From the NCBI GenBank assembly GCA_030654075.1, contig JAURYB010000073.1, positions 1 to 64,000 on the forward strand: a stretch of 64,000 nt of DNA, written 5' to 3'. The stretch comes from Bacteroidales bacterium (GTDB taxonomy: Bacteria; Bacteroidota; Bacteroidia; Bacteroidales; UBA4417). Of the stretch, positions 16,477 through 24,382 are shown piece by piece (position 1 is the stretch's first letter; each line of letters opens with the position of its first letter). Both the position numbers and the translations under genes were made by a program. Below the pieces are notes generated by a model that worked only from the letters and a program-made list of their open reading frames with translations, had not been told where the DNA came from and did no database searches.

Positions 16477-19215
16477 ATGGATGTTAATCTTTTTTCACAG
16501 ATCGATTCTTCAGTTGAAGAAGGTGTAAAAAACGATTTTTATGGTAAAGTACTCGAGCAGCGCCAACGACCCGGAATCGAACAGCCTGAAAAAGTTGAAC
16601 CGGTTTTAGAACCAGAAATTGTAAGCATTCCAGAAATTGAACCCGTATTAATGACTCAACAAATTATTGAAAAACCAGTTAGCAAAACAATGAAAGCATA
16701 CACCCACGAAGAAGTGTTGGAAACCGCCACCGTATATTTTGAGGGCGACAAGCTTGCTGCAAGTGTGTGGATGAATAAATATGCGCTGAAGGACAGTGAT
16801 GGGAATATATATGAACTTACCCCTGATGATATGCATCATCGTCTTGCATCTGAGGTAGCCCGTATTGAAAAGAAATATCCAAATCCAATGAGCGAGGAAG
16901 AGCTTTTTGAACTCTTCCGCAATTTCCGTTATATCGTTCCCCAGGGAAGCCCGATGGCTGGCATAGGAAATAACTTCCAGGTTTCGTCACTTTCGAATTG
17001 TTTTGTAATTGGCAGCGATGGGAATCATGACTCGTATGGCGGTATTATGAAAGTGGACCAGGAGCAGGTTCAGCTGATGAAACGCCGTGGTGGAGTTGGC
17101 CACGACCTGTCACATATCAGGCCTTCAGGCAGCCGCGTTTTAAACAGTGCGCTCACATCAACCGGAATAGTTCCTTTTATGGAACGATTCAGCAATTCTA
17201 CCCGCGAAGTAGCCCAGGATGGCCGCCGTGGTGCTTTGATGCTGTCAATATCTATAAAACATCCTGATAGCGAAAGCTTCATCGATGCTAAAATGGAGCA
17301 GGGCAAAGTTACCGGTGCCAACGTTTCGGTTAGAATCGACGATGGATTTATGCGCGCGGTAAAAAGCAAAGCCAGCTATAACCAGCAATACCCGATTGAT
17401 TCAGCAAATCCCACGAAAGTTCAGGAAATCAGTGCCCGTGGTTTATGGGATAAGATCATTCACAACGCATGGAAATCAGCTGAACCTGGAATCTTATTCT
17501 GGGATACCATTATCCGCGAATCTGTTCCGGATTGCTATGCTGACCTTGGATTTAAAACATTATCTACAAACCCCTGTGGCGAAATACCACTTTGCGCTTA
17601 CGACAGTTGCAGGTTGATAGCAATCAATTTATACAGCTATGTCGAAAATCCTTTTACAACCAATGCTACCTTCAACGCGAAACTTTTTACCGAGCATTCG
17701 CGTGCTGCGCTTCGTATCATGGACGATATTATCGACCTCGAAATGGAGAAAATAGATGGAATTCTGGCAAAAATCAATTCCGATCCTGAGGACGAAGAAA
17801 CCAAGCGTACCGAAAGAATTCTATGGGAAAAAATCCGCGAAAAAACACTGCAGGGCCGTCGTACCGGTATTGGCATCACAGCCGAAGGCGATATGCTTGC
17901 AGCATTGAATCTGCGCTACGGAACCGACGAAGCCACCAGCTTCAGTGTAAACGTTCATAAGACTTTGGCTATTGAGGTGTACAGCGCATCAGCCGACCTG
18001 GCTGCTGAACGTGGTGCATTCCCTATTTTCGATATCGAACGCGAACGCAACAATCCGTTGATGAACCGTATCCGCGAAGCTGCCCCTGAGGTGTATGCCA
18101 AAATGGAAAAACAGGGACGCCGCAATATCAGTATGCTTACCATCGCCCCAACCGGTAGTGTAAGTATCTGCACTCAAACCACATCGGGTATTGAGCCTGT
18201 ATTTATGGTTAGTTACCGCCGCCGCCGTAAGGTAAATCCAAACGACAAAAATGTAACAGTTTCATTCGTTGACGAAGTGGGCGACGCATGGGAAGAATAC
18301 AACGTTTTCCATCCTAAATTCCTCGATTGGATGCGGATCAATGGGTACGATATGGAAAATGCCATTTCAATGTCCGATGAAGTTCTGCAACCCATTATCG
18401 CAAAATCGCCTTACTACAAAGCTACCAGCAATGATATTGACTGGGTTGCCAAAGTTCAGATGCAGGGCGCCATTCAGAAATGGGTGGATCATTCAATCAG
18501 CGTAACTGTTAACCTGCCTGCCGAAGCTACCGAAGAACTGGTTAGTGATGTATATCTCACGGCATGGGAAAGTGGCTGCAAAGGCATGACCATCTACCGC
18601 GACGGCTCCCGTTCGGGTGTGCTGATCAGCAACGAAACCAAGAAAGAAGAAATTGAAGAATTCCAGGAAACCAAAGCTCCTCCGCGTCCCAAAGAACTGG
18701 AAGTTGAAGTGGTCCGCTTTATGAACGAAGATCAACGCTGGATTGCTTTTGTTGGTTTGCTCAATAATAAACCGTACGAAATATTTACCGGGAAAAGCAC
18801 CGATTTCTATATTCCCGACTATGTGAAAAAAGGGTGGGTCATCCGTCATAAGGACAACGAACAAACTTCGGCCCGTTACGATTTTGAATACGAGGACAGT
18901 TACGGTTACCGTGTAACTCACCGCGGCCTGTCGCGTTCCTTTAAAAAAGATTACTGGAATTATGCAAAACTTATTTCTGGTATACTGAGGCACGGAATGC
19001 CATTGCCTTATGTGGTTGAACTTGTTGATAACCTGAGTTTCGATAACGACAGCATTACCACATGGAAAAACGGCGTAATCCGTGGTCTGAAGAAGTTTAT
19101 TCCCGACGGAACACAAACCGGCCACCACTGCCCGCAATGCAGCGAGAAGAACACCATTGTTTACAAAGAAGGATGTATGACATGTACCGTTTGCGGTTAC
19201 AGCAAATGCGGATAA
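16477..19215 (+). CDS. nrdJ: Class II (adenosylcobalamin-dependent) ribonucleotide reductase
   Basis: It reduces ribonucleotides to deoxyribonucleotides using a cobalamin-generated thiyl radical, independent of oxygen. Landmarks over 912 aa are YIVPQGSPMAGIG, SLSNCFVIG (first active-site Cys), RRGGVGHDLSHIRPSGS, NPCGEIPLCAYDSCRL (radical Cys loop), IAPTGSVSICTQTTSGIEP (phosphate loop), and a C-terminal cysteine-rich tail CPQC...CMTCTVCGYSKCG that re-reduces the active site and may bind zinc. The first ~70 residues are a Pro/Glu-rich extension. ATG 16690 (MKAYTHEEV) is an alternative start where family similarity begins. No small subunit or NrdR gene is nearby. Confidence 0.93.
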   Translation: MDVNLFSQIDSSVEEGVKNDFYGKVLEQRQRPGIEQPEKVEPVLEPEIVSIPEIEPVLMTQQIIEKPVSKTMKAYTHEEVLETATVYFEGDKLAASVWMNKYALKDSDGNIYELTPDDMHHRLASEVARIEKKYPNPMSEEELFELFRNFRYIVPQGSPMAGIGNNFQVSSLSNCFVIGSDGNHDSYGGIMKVDQEQVQLMKRRGGVGHDLSHIRPSGSRVLNSALTSTGIVPFMERFSNSTREVAQDGRRGALMLSISIKHPDSESFIDAKMEQGKVTGANVSVRIDDGFMRAVKSKASYNQQYPIDSANPTKVQEISARGLWDKIIHNAWKSAEPGILFWDTIIRESVPDCYADLGFKTLSTNPCGEIPLCAYDSCRLIAINLYSYVENPFTTNATFNAKLFTEHSRAALRIMDDIIDLEMEKIDGILAKINSDPEDEETKRTERILWEKIREKTLQGRRTGIGITAEGDMLAALNLRYGTDEATSFSVNVHKTLAIEVYSASADLAAERGAFPIFDIERERNNPLMNRIREAAPEVYAKMEKQGRRNISMLTIAPTGSVSICTQTTSGIEPVFMVSYRRRRKVNPNDKNVTVSFVDEVGDAWEEYNVFHPKFLDWMRINGYDMENAISMSDEVLQPIIAKSPYYKATSNDIDWVAKVQMQGAIQKWVDHSISVTVNLPAEATEELVSDVYLTAWESGCKGMTIYRDGSRSGVLISNETKKEEIEEFQETKAPPRPKELEVEVVRFMNEDQRWIAFVGLLNNKPYEIFTGKSTDFYIPDYVKKGWVIRHKDNEQTSARYDFEYEDSYGYRVTHRGLSRSFKKDYWNYAKLISGILRHGMPLPYVVELVDNLSFDNDSITTWKNGVIRGLKKFIPDGTQTGHHCPQCSEKNTIVYKEGCMTCTVCGYSKCG

Positions 19216-19247
19216 AAAAACACTCTTTAGTTAACCACTCGTATACG

Positions 19248-19281
19248 AAACCACGGCTAAATTCTGGCCGTGGTTTTTTTT
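19248..19281 (+). terminator. Intrinsic terminator of nrdJ
   Basis: AAACCACGGC (19248-19257) pairs perfectly with GCCGTGGTTT (19267-19276) over a 9-base loop, followed by a T run. It lies 33 bases after the stop codon. Confidence 0.92.
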
Positions 19282-19292
19282 CGAATAATTTA

Positions 19293-19333
19293 GTTCACGT
19301 ATTGTGAACCTCATATTTTTTAATATATCTTTG
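19293..19333 (+). promoter_or_regulatory. higBA promoter with palindromic operator
   Basis: GTTCAC-gtatt-GTGAAC (19293-19309) is a perfect palindrome. TTG at 19302-19304 lies within it and is 21 bases from an exact -7 box TATCTTTG (19326-19333), the standard Bacteroidota spacing. Antitoxin bound to the palindrome would cover the -33 element, consistent with autorepression. The toxin ATG is only 1 base beyond the -7 box, so the mRNA would be leaderless. Confidence 0.65.
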
Positions 19334-19334
19334 T

Positions 19335-19667
19335 ATGAAAATTCATTTAATAAAAAAACAAACGATCCAGCGTTTTGCTGATAGCCACGCATCGGGTAAA
19401 AGTGCTTTTGAGAATTGGGTAACAGCGATAAAGTATGCTGATTGGCTCACTTCTTCTGATATTCAACTCACTTTTAGAACAGCGGATATATTAGGTAAAG
19501 GTAGTAACAGAGTAGTTTTTAACATTGGTGGTAATAATTACCGTTTGATTGGTCAATATCATTTTGGAGCCACTTATGTTCATCTTTTTATTTGCTGGGT
19601 TGGCACCCATGCTCAATACGATGAACTCTGTAAGCTTGGGCAACAATTTACTGTGAATGAATATTAA
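19335..19667 (+). CDS. higB: HigB-type mRNA interferase toxin
   Basis: The 110-aa protein has the HigB_toxin pattern: a basic start MKIHLIKKQTIQRFADSH, a central FRTADILGKGSNRVVFNIGGNNYRLI, and a conserved end FICWVGTHAQYDEL. HigB toxins are RelE-fold nucleases that cut mRNA on the ribosome. It is followed 12 bases later by its HTH antitoxin, in the toxin-first order typical of hig loci. No other ATG is available in the first part of the frame, so the start at 19335 is firm despite the missing leader. Confidence 0.92.
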   Translation: MKIHLIKKQTIQRFADSHASGKSAFENWVTAIKYADWLTSSDIQLTFRTADILGKGSNRVVFNIGGNNYRLIGQYHFGATYVHLFICWVGTHAQYDELCKLGQQFTVNEY

Positions 19668-19679
19668 ATCTCCCCCGAA

Positions 19680-20180
19680 ATGAAAACGTTAATGTACACC
19701 ATCATAAAATCTGAAACACAATATTGGGAATATTGCAATAAATTGTCAAGGATGATGGAACGTTCTGATAATAAACCAGATGACCTGGATGAAATTGAAT
19801 TGCTCACCTTATTAATAGAAAAATGGGATGATGAGCATTCCACTTTGAATGAAGTTGGCCCAATTTCATTGCTTCACTCACTGATGCAAGATCATAAATT
19901 AAAAGCCAAAGACCTAGTCGGAATATTAGGCGTGAGTAAAGGCTTAGTTTCAGATATTTTAAACTATAAAAAAGGTTTATCTAAGGATATCATCCGCCTG
20001 CTTTCATCATATTTTAAAGTCTCTCAGGAAGCATTTAACCGGCCTTACAAATTGAAAAACCCTATAAATGCGCCTGAAAAAGCACAGGTTTTACTGGAAC
20101 TTAAAGAGGCTGTTGAAACGCTGAACCTTGTAAAAGAAGGTAAGCTGAAAGCCCGGCCTGCAAAAGAGTTGCTCCGATAA
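19680..20180 (+). CDS. higA: HigA-type antitoxin, HTH (XRE) family
   Basis: The protein has an acidic N-terminal part (residues 1-65) and a helix-turn-helix (about 75-125). SLLHSLMQDHKLKAKDLVGILGVSKGLVSDILNYKKGLS shows the two DNA-contact helices. It should neutralise HigB and repress the shared promoter through the 19293-19309 palindrome. At 166 aa it is longer than minimal HigA because of an extra C-terminal helix segment. ATG 19692 is an alternative start. Confidence 0.9.
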   Translation: MKTLMYTIIKSETQYWEYCNKLSRMMERSDNKPDDLDEIELLTLLIEKWDDEHSTLNEVGPISLLHSLMQDHKLKAKDLVGILGVSKGLVSDILNYKKGLSKDIIRLLSSYFKVSQEAFNRPYKLKNPINAPEKAQVLLELKEAVETLNLVKEGKLKARPAKELLR

Positions 20181-20343
20181 ATCAGAACAAGAGAATAATT
20201 CAGATAAAGAAATTAATTATTTGTTGTCATTTATTCAATAGTTTCTTCACTTGAAAAACCATATTAGATGATTTGTAATAATAACAATAGGATAGCCCTC
20301 AATACAGCATTCAGGCTGTGGTTTATTATTTGGAAATCAAATT

Positions 20344-20742
20344 TCAAAAATGTTTTTTATGATGATCAAACGTCTGATTATCACGGAAAGCAATAAACTT
20401 GCGGGCAATCAGCAGAAAAATCGGCAGGTTGTTCCGGTTTAAATAATCTATAGCTTCGGGTTTGGCGTTGCAGGCTTCCGCTAAAATTGCCAACAGCTGG
20501 AAATCATTTTTATGCAACCATATAAATGCTTTCGGATCTCCGTCGACAGCTCGGTCGAATGCTCCGAAATGCGGAAACCCGTTTTTCATCAGCCATGCAA
20601 AAGCATCTTCGCTGCCACGCATACACATGCTTAAAGCGCCAAGCTCAGGATACCCGTTTTGCATCAGCCAGTTGAATATCTCCTGGTTCCCGCTCAGGGT
20701 TTCAGCAAAAGCAAGCAGTATTTTAGGCTCGTACTCTAGCAT
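20344..20742 (-). CDS. Small protein made of four 25-residue helical repeats
   Basis: No family is recognised. After the first ~17 residues the 132-aa chain consists of four consecutive 25-residue units with the pattern G-x-x-x-A-F-x-W-L-x-x-N-G-F-P-x-x-x-A. They begin at GNQEIFNWL, GSEDAFAWL, GDPKAFIWL and AKPEAIDYL. The regular aromatic and leucine spacing predicts a short two-helix solenoid suited to protein binding. It is cytoplasmic, with no signal or membrane segment. It sits alone between higBA and a small membrane protein. The ATG at 20742 is the only good start. Confidence 0.6.
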   Translation of the reverse strand: MLEYEPKILLAFAETLSGNQEIFNWLMQNGYPELGALSMCMRGSEDAFAWLMKNGFPHFGAFDRAVDGDPKAFIWLHKNDFQLLAILAEACNAKPEAIDYLNRNNLPIFLLIARKFIAFRDNQTFDHHKKHF

Positions 20743-20776
20743 GAGGGATTGATGATTTTATACTGAGCGACGGCGG

Positions 20777-21040
20777 CTAAGCGAAGCCGAAGCCAGCCGA
20801 AGTGTTACGAATGATGATCTGCGATTTACGAATTTGCAACTGCACTCTTCCCTCTCCATTATCCATATACTTATTAATGATGTACCCCGTTACTGCCCGG
20901 CCAATAAAGTACATTACCAGCAGGAAGATAAACGGGTAATCGGACATGATTCCAATATTCCCGGTATAATTCAGCAATACAAGTAATAGACCTAATACAG
21001 CTATAACTACTAAATCGGGAATGCGTTGTTTTCTTAGCAT
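20777..21040 (-). CDS. Small membrane protein, unknown function
   Basis: The open frame extends to 21178, but ATG 21040 (MLRKQRIPDLVV) gives a sensible 87-aa protein with two hydrophobic segments (LVVIAVLGLLLVLLNY and FIFLLVMYFIGRAVTGYII) and a basic N-terminus. The C-terminal ~20 residues are encoded by a dispersed intergenic repeat (gatctgcgatttacga, agccgaagtg), so the stop codon may have been altered by repeat insertion. Confidence 0.45.
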   Translation of the reverse strand: MLRKQRIPDLVVIAVLGLLLVLLNYTGNIGIMSDYPFIFLLVMYFIGRAVTGYIINKYMDNGEGRVQLQIRKSQIIIRNTSAGFGFA

Positions 21041-21184
21041 AAAATGGAATTTTGGCAAACGTACAAAAAATTTGAGATTGGTATGGACTTCAAGACCAAG
21101 AACCTTTCTAGATGCGGAAATAAAGATTGAGAAAACGACATGATTTAATACCTGAATTATAATGTCGTAACCAGCCAAAGATGG

Positions 21185-22450
21185 TTATGACCAGAACTCA
21201 TATAAATCCTCTTTGGTCTCTCTATCCTTCAGGATTTCAAAACCCTTGTTTTCAGTATAATATCCAGCCACTTTAGGCATTTGCCTGCTGTTGTAACGTG
21301 ACCACATACTCAAGGTGTATGCCCCTGCATCGTGAATCAGAATATAGTCTCCTTCTTCCACAACCGGTAATTCCAGATCCCGCGCGATTACATCACTGGC
21401 AAAGCAAAGGGGCCCGGCTACTATATATTTTGTCGCATCGGTTCCGGTTTTCAGGTTGCCGTTTTTGTCAACAACCGTGATATGATGATGCCAGTCAGCG
21501 GGGTTGTAACTTTTTCGCAAAAACAGATCGGCGCCTACATGTGTCATGATGATAGTGTAGCCGGGTTCCCGTTTTACATATTCCACTTTTGAAGCAACCC
21601 ACCCTGAGTTTGCATAAATATACCGGCCAAATTCAGTAATCAGCCTGAACTGTCCATTGAAAAGTTCAGGGCAGGCAGTTTTAAGCATTGCCAGGTATTG
21701 CTCCATCGAAACGGGTTGTATTTCGGGATGGTACGAAACCGGAAGTCCGCCACCAATATCAAAAGTTTCAATTCGGTTTTGAGCCGAATTCAGTTTTAGA
21801 CGCTCATTTATTTCAAGAGCCAGATCTAAAACCTTTCGGATGCCCTCAATTACCAACGGAACCGGGCAACCTTGAGAGCCAATATGAACATGAACGCCGG
21901 TAAGCCAATCGTATTTCAGGAAGCAGGCAATTATTTTTTCCCGGTTATCGTTTACCGGGATGCCGAATTTTGAAATATCGCCCGCAACGCTGGTCGATTT
22001 AATAGTTCCTGTGCCAACCTGTGGATTTATCCGTACTCCGACGATGCTTTTTGATCGTATGGTTTTCAGAATTTCGCCAATTCTATCGAGTTCATCAAAA
22101 GAATCAGCATTCAGATGAACTCCGGCTTTTAAAGCGTATTCAATTTCAGATTTAGTTTTGCATGGAGAATCAAATACAATGGTTTCGGGAGCGAATCCGG
22201 CCATTTCGGCCAGGTGAAATTCAGGTAAACTGGCTACTTCTGCTCCAACACCAAAGGTTTGCATTTTAGCAAGAATCTTTGTCAGCGGATTCGCCTTTAC
22301 CGCGATGGCATGTAAGGCTGATTCAGGAAACAGATTCTGAAGGTCGCTGATTTTCTCCTGAATAAAGTTGAGATTATAAAACAGAATCGCGGTGTCGTCA
22401 GGGCTGAATAAAGTTTTATCTTTAAAAGCTTTGCTTAAAACAGAGCTCAT
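21185..22450 (-). CDS. PLP-dependent group IV decarboxylase (diaminopimelate decarboxylase-like)
   Basis: This alanine-racemase-fold decarboxylase has the PLP lysine in AIAVKANPLTK near the N-terminus, VGAEVASLPE, the barrel motif GVHVHIGSQG, the phosphate-binding FDIGGGLPVSY and EFGRYIY, and the C-terminal substrate loop PLCFASDVIARD and DAGAYTLSMWSRYN. The CFASD motif fits diaminopimelate or related (ornithine, carboxynorspermidine) decarboxylases. No dap genes lie nearby, so the exact substrate is open. The frame also has an upstream GTG at 22480; ATG 22450 (MSSVLSKAF) is preferred. Confidence 0.82.
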   Translation of the reverse strand: MSSVLSKAFKDKTLFSPDDTAILFYNLNFIQEKISDLQNLFPESALHAIAVKANPLTKILAKMQTFGVGAEVASLPEFHLAEMAGFAPETIVFDSPCKTKSEIEYALKAGVHLNADSFDELDRIGEILKTIRSKSIVGVRINPQVGTGTIKSTSVAGDISKFGIPVNDNREKIIACFLKYDWLTGVHVHIGSQGCPVPLVIEGIRKVLDLALEINERLKLNSAQNRIETFDIGGGLPVSYHPEIQPVSMEQYLAMLKTACPELFNGQFRLITEFGRYIYANSGWVASKVEYVKREPGYTIIMTHVGADLFLRKSYNPADWHHHITVVDKNGNLKTGTDATKYIVAGPLCFASDVIARDLELPVVEEGDYILIHDAGAYTLSMWSRYNSRQMPKVAGYYTENKGFEILKDRETKEDLYEFWS

Positions 22451-22599
22451 GTCTTCTTTCGAAAGATTCGATTGTATCACTTCCGGATAGTTCTATTTAT
22501 ACTTTGGTGTTTGGATGTTGTTTGAGTACAAAACCCCCGATTATCTGCAAACCATAGTCATAAATCATTTCTGTTCAGAACGCTTTTCAGAGAGTAAGA

Positions 22600-23025
22600 C
22601 TATTCTGCCTCATTAAAATTCTTCAGCACACCCGCGAGTATTTTCCTGTCGAATTTAACCCTTGATTTATAAAGAACCGGGAATACATCTCCCCAGGCAA
22701 GCCCAAGCTTTACCAAAGCTTTATTTTTTTCGGATTCTGTCCAGTCCGATTCCTTGTAAAACTCTACCTGTCCTTTATCGAAAAATACAACAGGCTGAAT
22801 ATAATCCAAGCCGCCCGAGTCGTGTGGCGAACAGAAACCTATATGTTTTGTCTTGTTATTGAAAAAAAAGTCGGTAAGTACGATGTGAGTACTGTTAGTG
22901 CCTTCATGCACTTCTGTTTTATCCGAAGCCCTTACGTATTCTACATTATCAGCCATCCAATATTCCCATACCTGGTTTTCGAGTAAATCAGCTTTTGATA
23001 AGTCGAGGAGTCGTTTTTTATCCAT
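22600..23025 (-). CDS. Conserved-looking hypothetical protein
   Basis: The 141-aa soluble protein has no signal peptide or membrane segment. It is rich in Asp/Glu and aromatic residues (LLENQVWEYWMADN, GFCSPHDSGGLDYIQPVVFFDKG). Codon use and a clean ATG support a real gene. The size, acidity and aromatic content recall small immunity-type proteins, but no family could be named. It lies upstream of the decarboxylase on the same strand with a 149-base gap. Confidence 0.5.
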   Translation of the reverse strand: MDKKRLLDLSKADLLENQVWEYWMADNVEYVRASDKTEVHEGTNSTHIVLTDFFFNNKTKHIGFCSPHDSGGLDYIQPVVFFDKGQVEFYKESDWTESEKNKALVKLGLAWGDVFPVLYKSRVKFDRKILAGVLKNFNEAE

Positions 23026-23403
23026 TTCAATCGTTTTATAAAGTAATATATTATACTTAGATAGTAAAACCGGGCGCTAAACTGCTACGTGTTTGGGCGC
23101 TCTGTTACCGTACTTTCGTTACGTAGCGGGGAACCTGACTTCTGAGTAGGTGCGATTGAACTAAATCCCATTCACCATGGGATAGCTACCAACAAAGGTA
23201 GTAAAAATTATTGAATTGAGACGGAAGTGGCTAGTTTAAAAGTTATTAACGGTCTTAAATATGGAAATCTCTGCATGTTGGATCACAGCTTCAGGATGAC
23301 ACCTGGTTAATTTTTAGTGTTAAGAAAAACTAACGACATCTATGAGCTTCAGCACCCAGGCCTTTTAATAGAACGGGAATAAATTGAATTGCTATTTTGT
23401 ATT
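23026..23403. other. Intergenic region holding copy 1 of a direct repeat
   Basis: No gene is visible. Bases about 23151-23252 form one copy of a diverged direct repeat, whose partner lies at 24112-24212. The left part is locally GC-richer (acgtagcggggaacctgac). Confidence 0.5.
23151..23252. repeat. ~100-bp diverged direct repeat, copy 1
   Basis: Shared words in order with copy 2 (24112-24212) are GCGATTGAACTA, GTGGGATAGCTAC or ATGGGATAGCTAC, ATTATTGAA, GAAGT[G/T]GCTAGTTTAAAAGT and TTAACG. The copies are about 960 bp apart and bracket the gene at 23404-23874. Confidence 0.75.
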
Positions 23404-23874
23404 TCATTTTTCCGTATTGTTTTTGGTAAAACAAATATTGTTCAATTGAGGACAGTCTTCCTTTTTAACCAGGAATGCAATAATAATTGGTCGTGCTATT
23501 TTACAAAAACCAAATTCAAGTATGTTTATGTCAAGAAAGGTCTCTTGCTTAGTTTCATCTTTAAACAAACGACATTTAACGGAAGGTGTTTTGCATCCGG
23601 ATGTTGAACAACTTCTTATAAATAGGTTATATTGATTGATGTCAATATTTTCAATTAGTTCTTTAGGCAAAACTTCATTCACCTCTTGTGGAGCAGGTAT
23701 AAAAGCAATTTGCTTATTAATTATTAATCCTGAGCAATCAAAATACATTGGCAAAGGAATTAACTCAATCCTTTTTGCATATAAGGTATCCCAACTGCAA
23801 TCAATATTAATTTCTTGTCCATTTAGTTTGGACATTGTCAAAAAGACTACGAAGCCTAAGATAATCCCTTTCAT
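23404..23874 (-). CDS. Secreted hypothetical protein, Cys-rich
   Basis: The 156-aa protein has a signal peptide (MKGIILGFVVFLTMSKLNGQ) and seven cysteines in the mature part (IDCSW, FDCSGL, SCSTSGCKT, VKCRL, FGFCK, DCPQLNNICF), suggesting disulfides in the periplasm. No family is recognised. It is AT-rich compared with neighbours and lies between two ~100-bp direct repeats, so it may have arrived by transfer. Confidence 0.5.
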   Translation of the reverse strand: MKGIILGFVVFLTMSKLNGQEINIDCSWDTLYAKRIELIPLPMYFDCSGLIINKQIAFIPAPQEVNEVLPKELIENIDINQYNLFIRSCSTSGCKTPSVKCRLFKDETKQETFLDINILEFGFCKIARPIIIAFLVKKEDCPQLNNICFTKNNTEK

Positions 23875-24111
23875 ATAAAAGTTTAAAGTCTTATTCCATG
23901 AATTTAGACGGATTTTTACTTCTTCATTTGAGTAATTTCTATTTCTTGATTTGTTTTTTCAACTCAGGTACCTTCCAATATCTTTTATGTTTTTTCAATT
24001 ACAAATATATCTAATATTCTTTTCTAACTACAGAATCAAAAGAGCTGGTATAGGCATAATATTCGGCCCGAAAAACCAGACCTTCCTCTGCTGCCTGGCT
24101 GCTGTGAGCAG

Positions 24112-24212
24112 GGCGATTGAACTATATTCCGCAATTGTGGGATAGCTACAAAAAAAATTTAGTATAAATTATTGAACGGAGAAGGAAGTTGCTAGTTTAA
24201 AAGTTTTTAACG
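24112..24212. repeat. ~100-bp diverged direct repeat, copy 2
   Basis: This is the partner of 23151-23252 in the same orientation, with the same ordered words (GCGATTGAACTA, GTGGGATAGCTAC, ATTATTGAA, GCTAGTTTAAAAGTT). It ends about 170 bases before the DUF4143 ATPase gene. Confidence 0.75.
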
Positions 24213-24353
24213 CTTTGAACGCTTACGACTTCCCCCATCCGAAAGAATAGCCAGCACCTCTCTGTAAATCATATAAACGATAACCGGCTACAAAAAGATC
24301 TTTTACAAATAGAATAATAATGGTTAAAAGATACATTTCAAACAGAACAATAG

Positions 24354-24361
24354 TATCTTTG
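24354..24361 (+). promoter_or_regulatory. -7 box of the DUF4143 ATPase gene
   Basis: TATCTTTG matches TAnnTTTG exactly, 21 bases before the ATG at 24383. No good -33 element is placed. Confidence 0.4.
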
Positions 24362-24382
24362 TTCTGAAAAAAGCAAGATACA

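Larger units (their letters stand above)
23875..24382. other. AT-rich intergenic region with direct-repeat copy 2
   Basis: No gene is supported. Short frames at 23951-24145 (+) and 24223-24432 (-) are low-complexity and lack family features. The region holds repeat copy 2 (24112-24212) and the -7 box of the next gene. Confidence 0.5.

Noticed and set aside
22480-22600. Leader-peptide attenuator for the DAP-decarboxylase-like gene
   Set aside because: A short frame exists upstream on the minus strand, but it has only two Lys codons and no terminator hairpin follows it.
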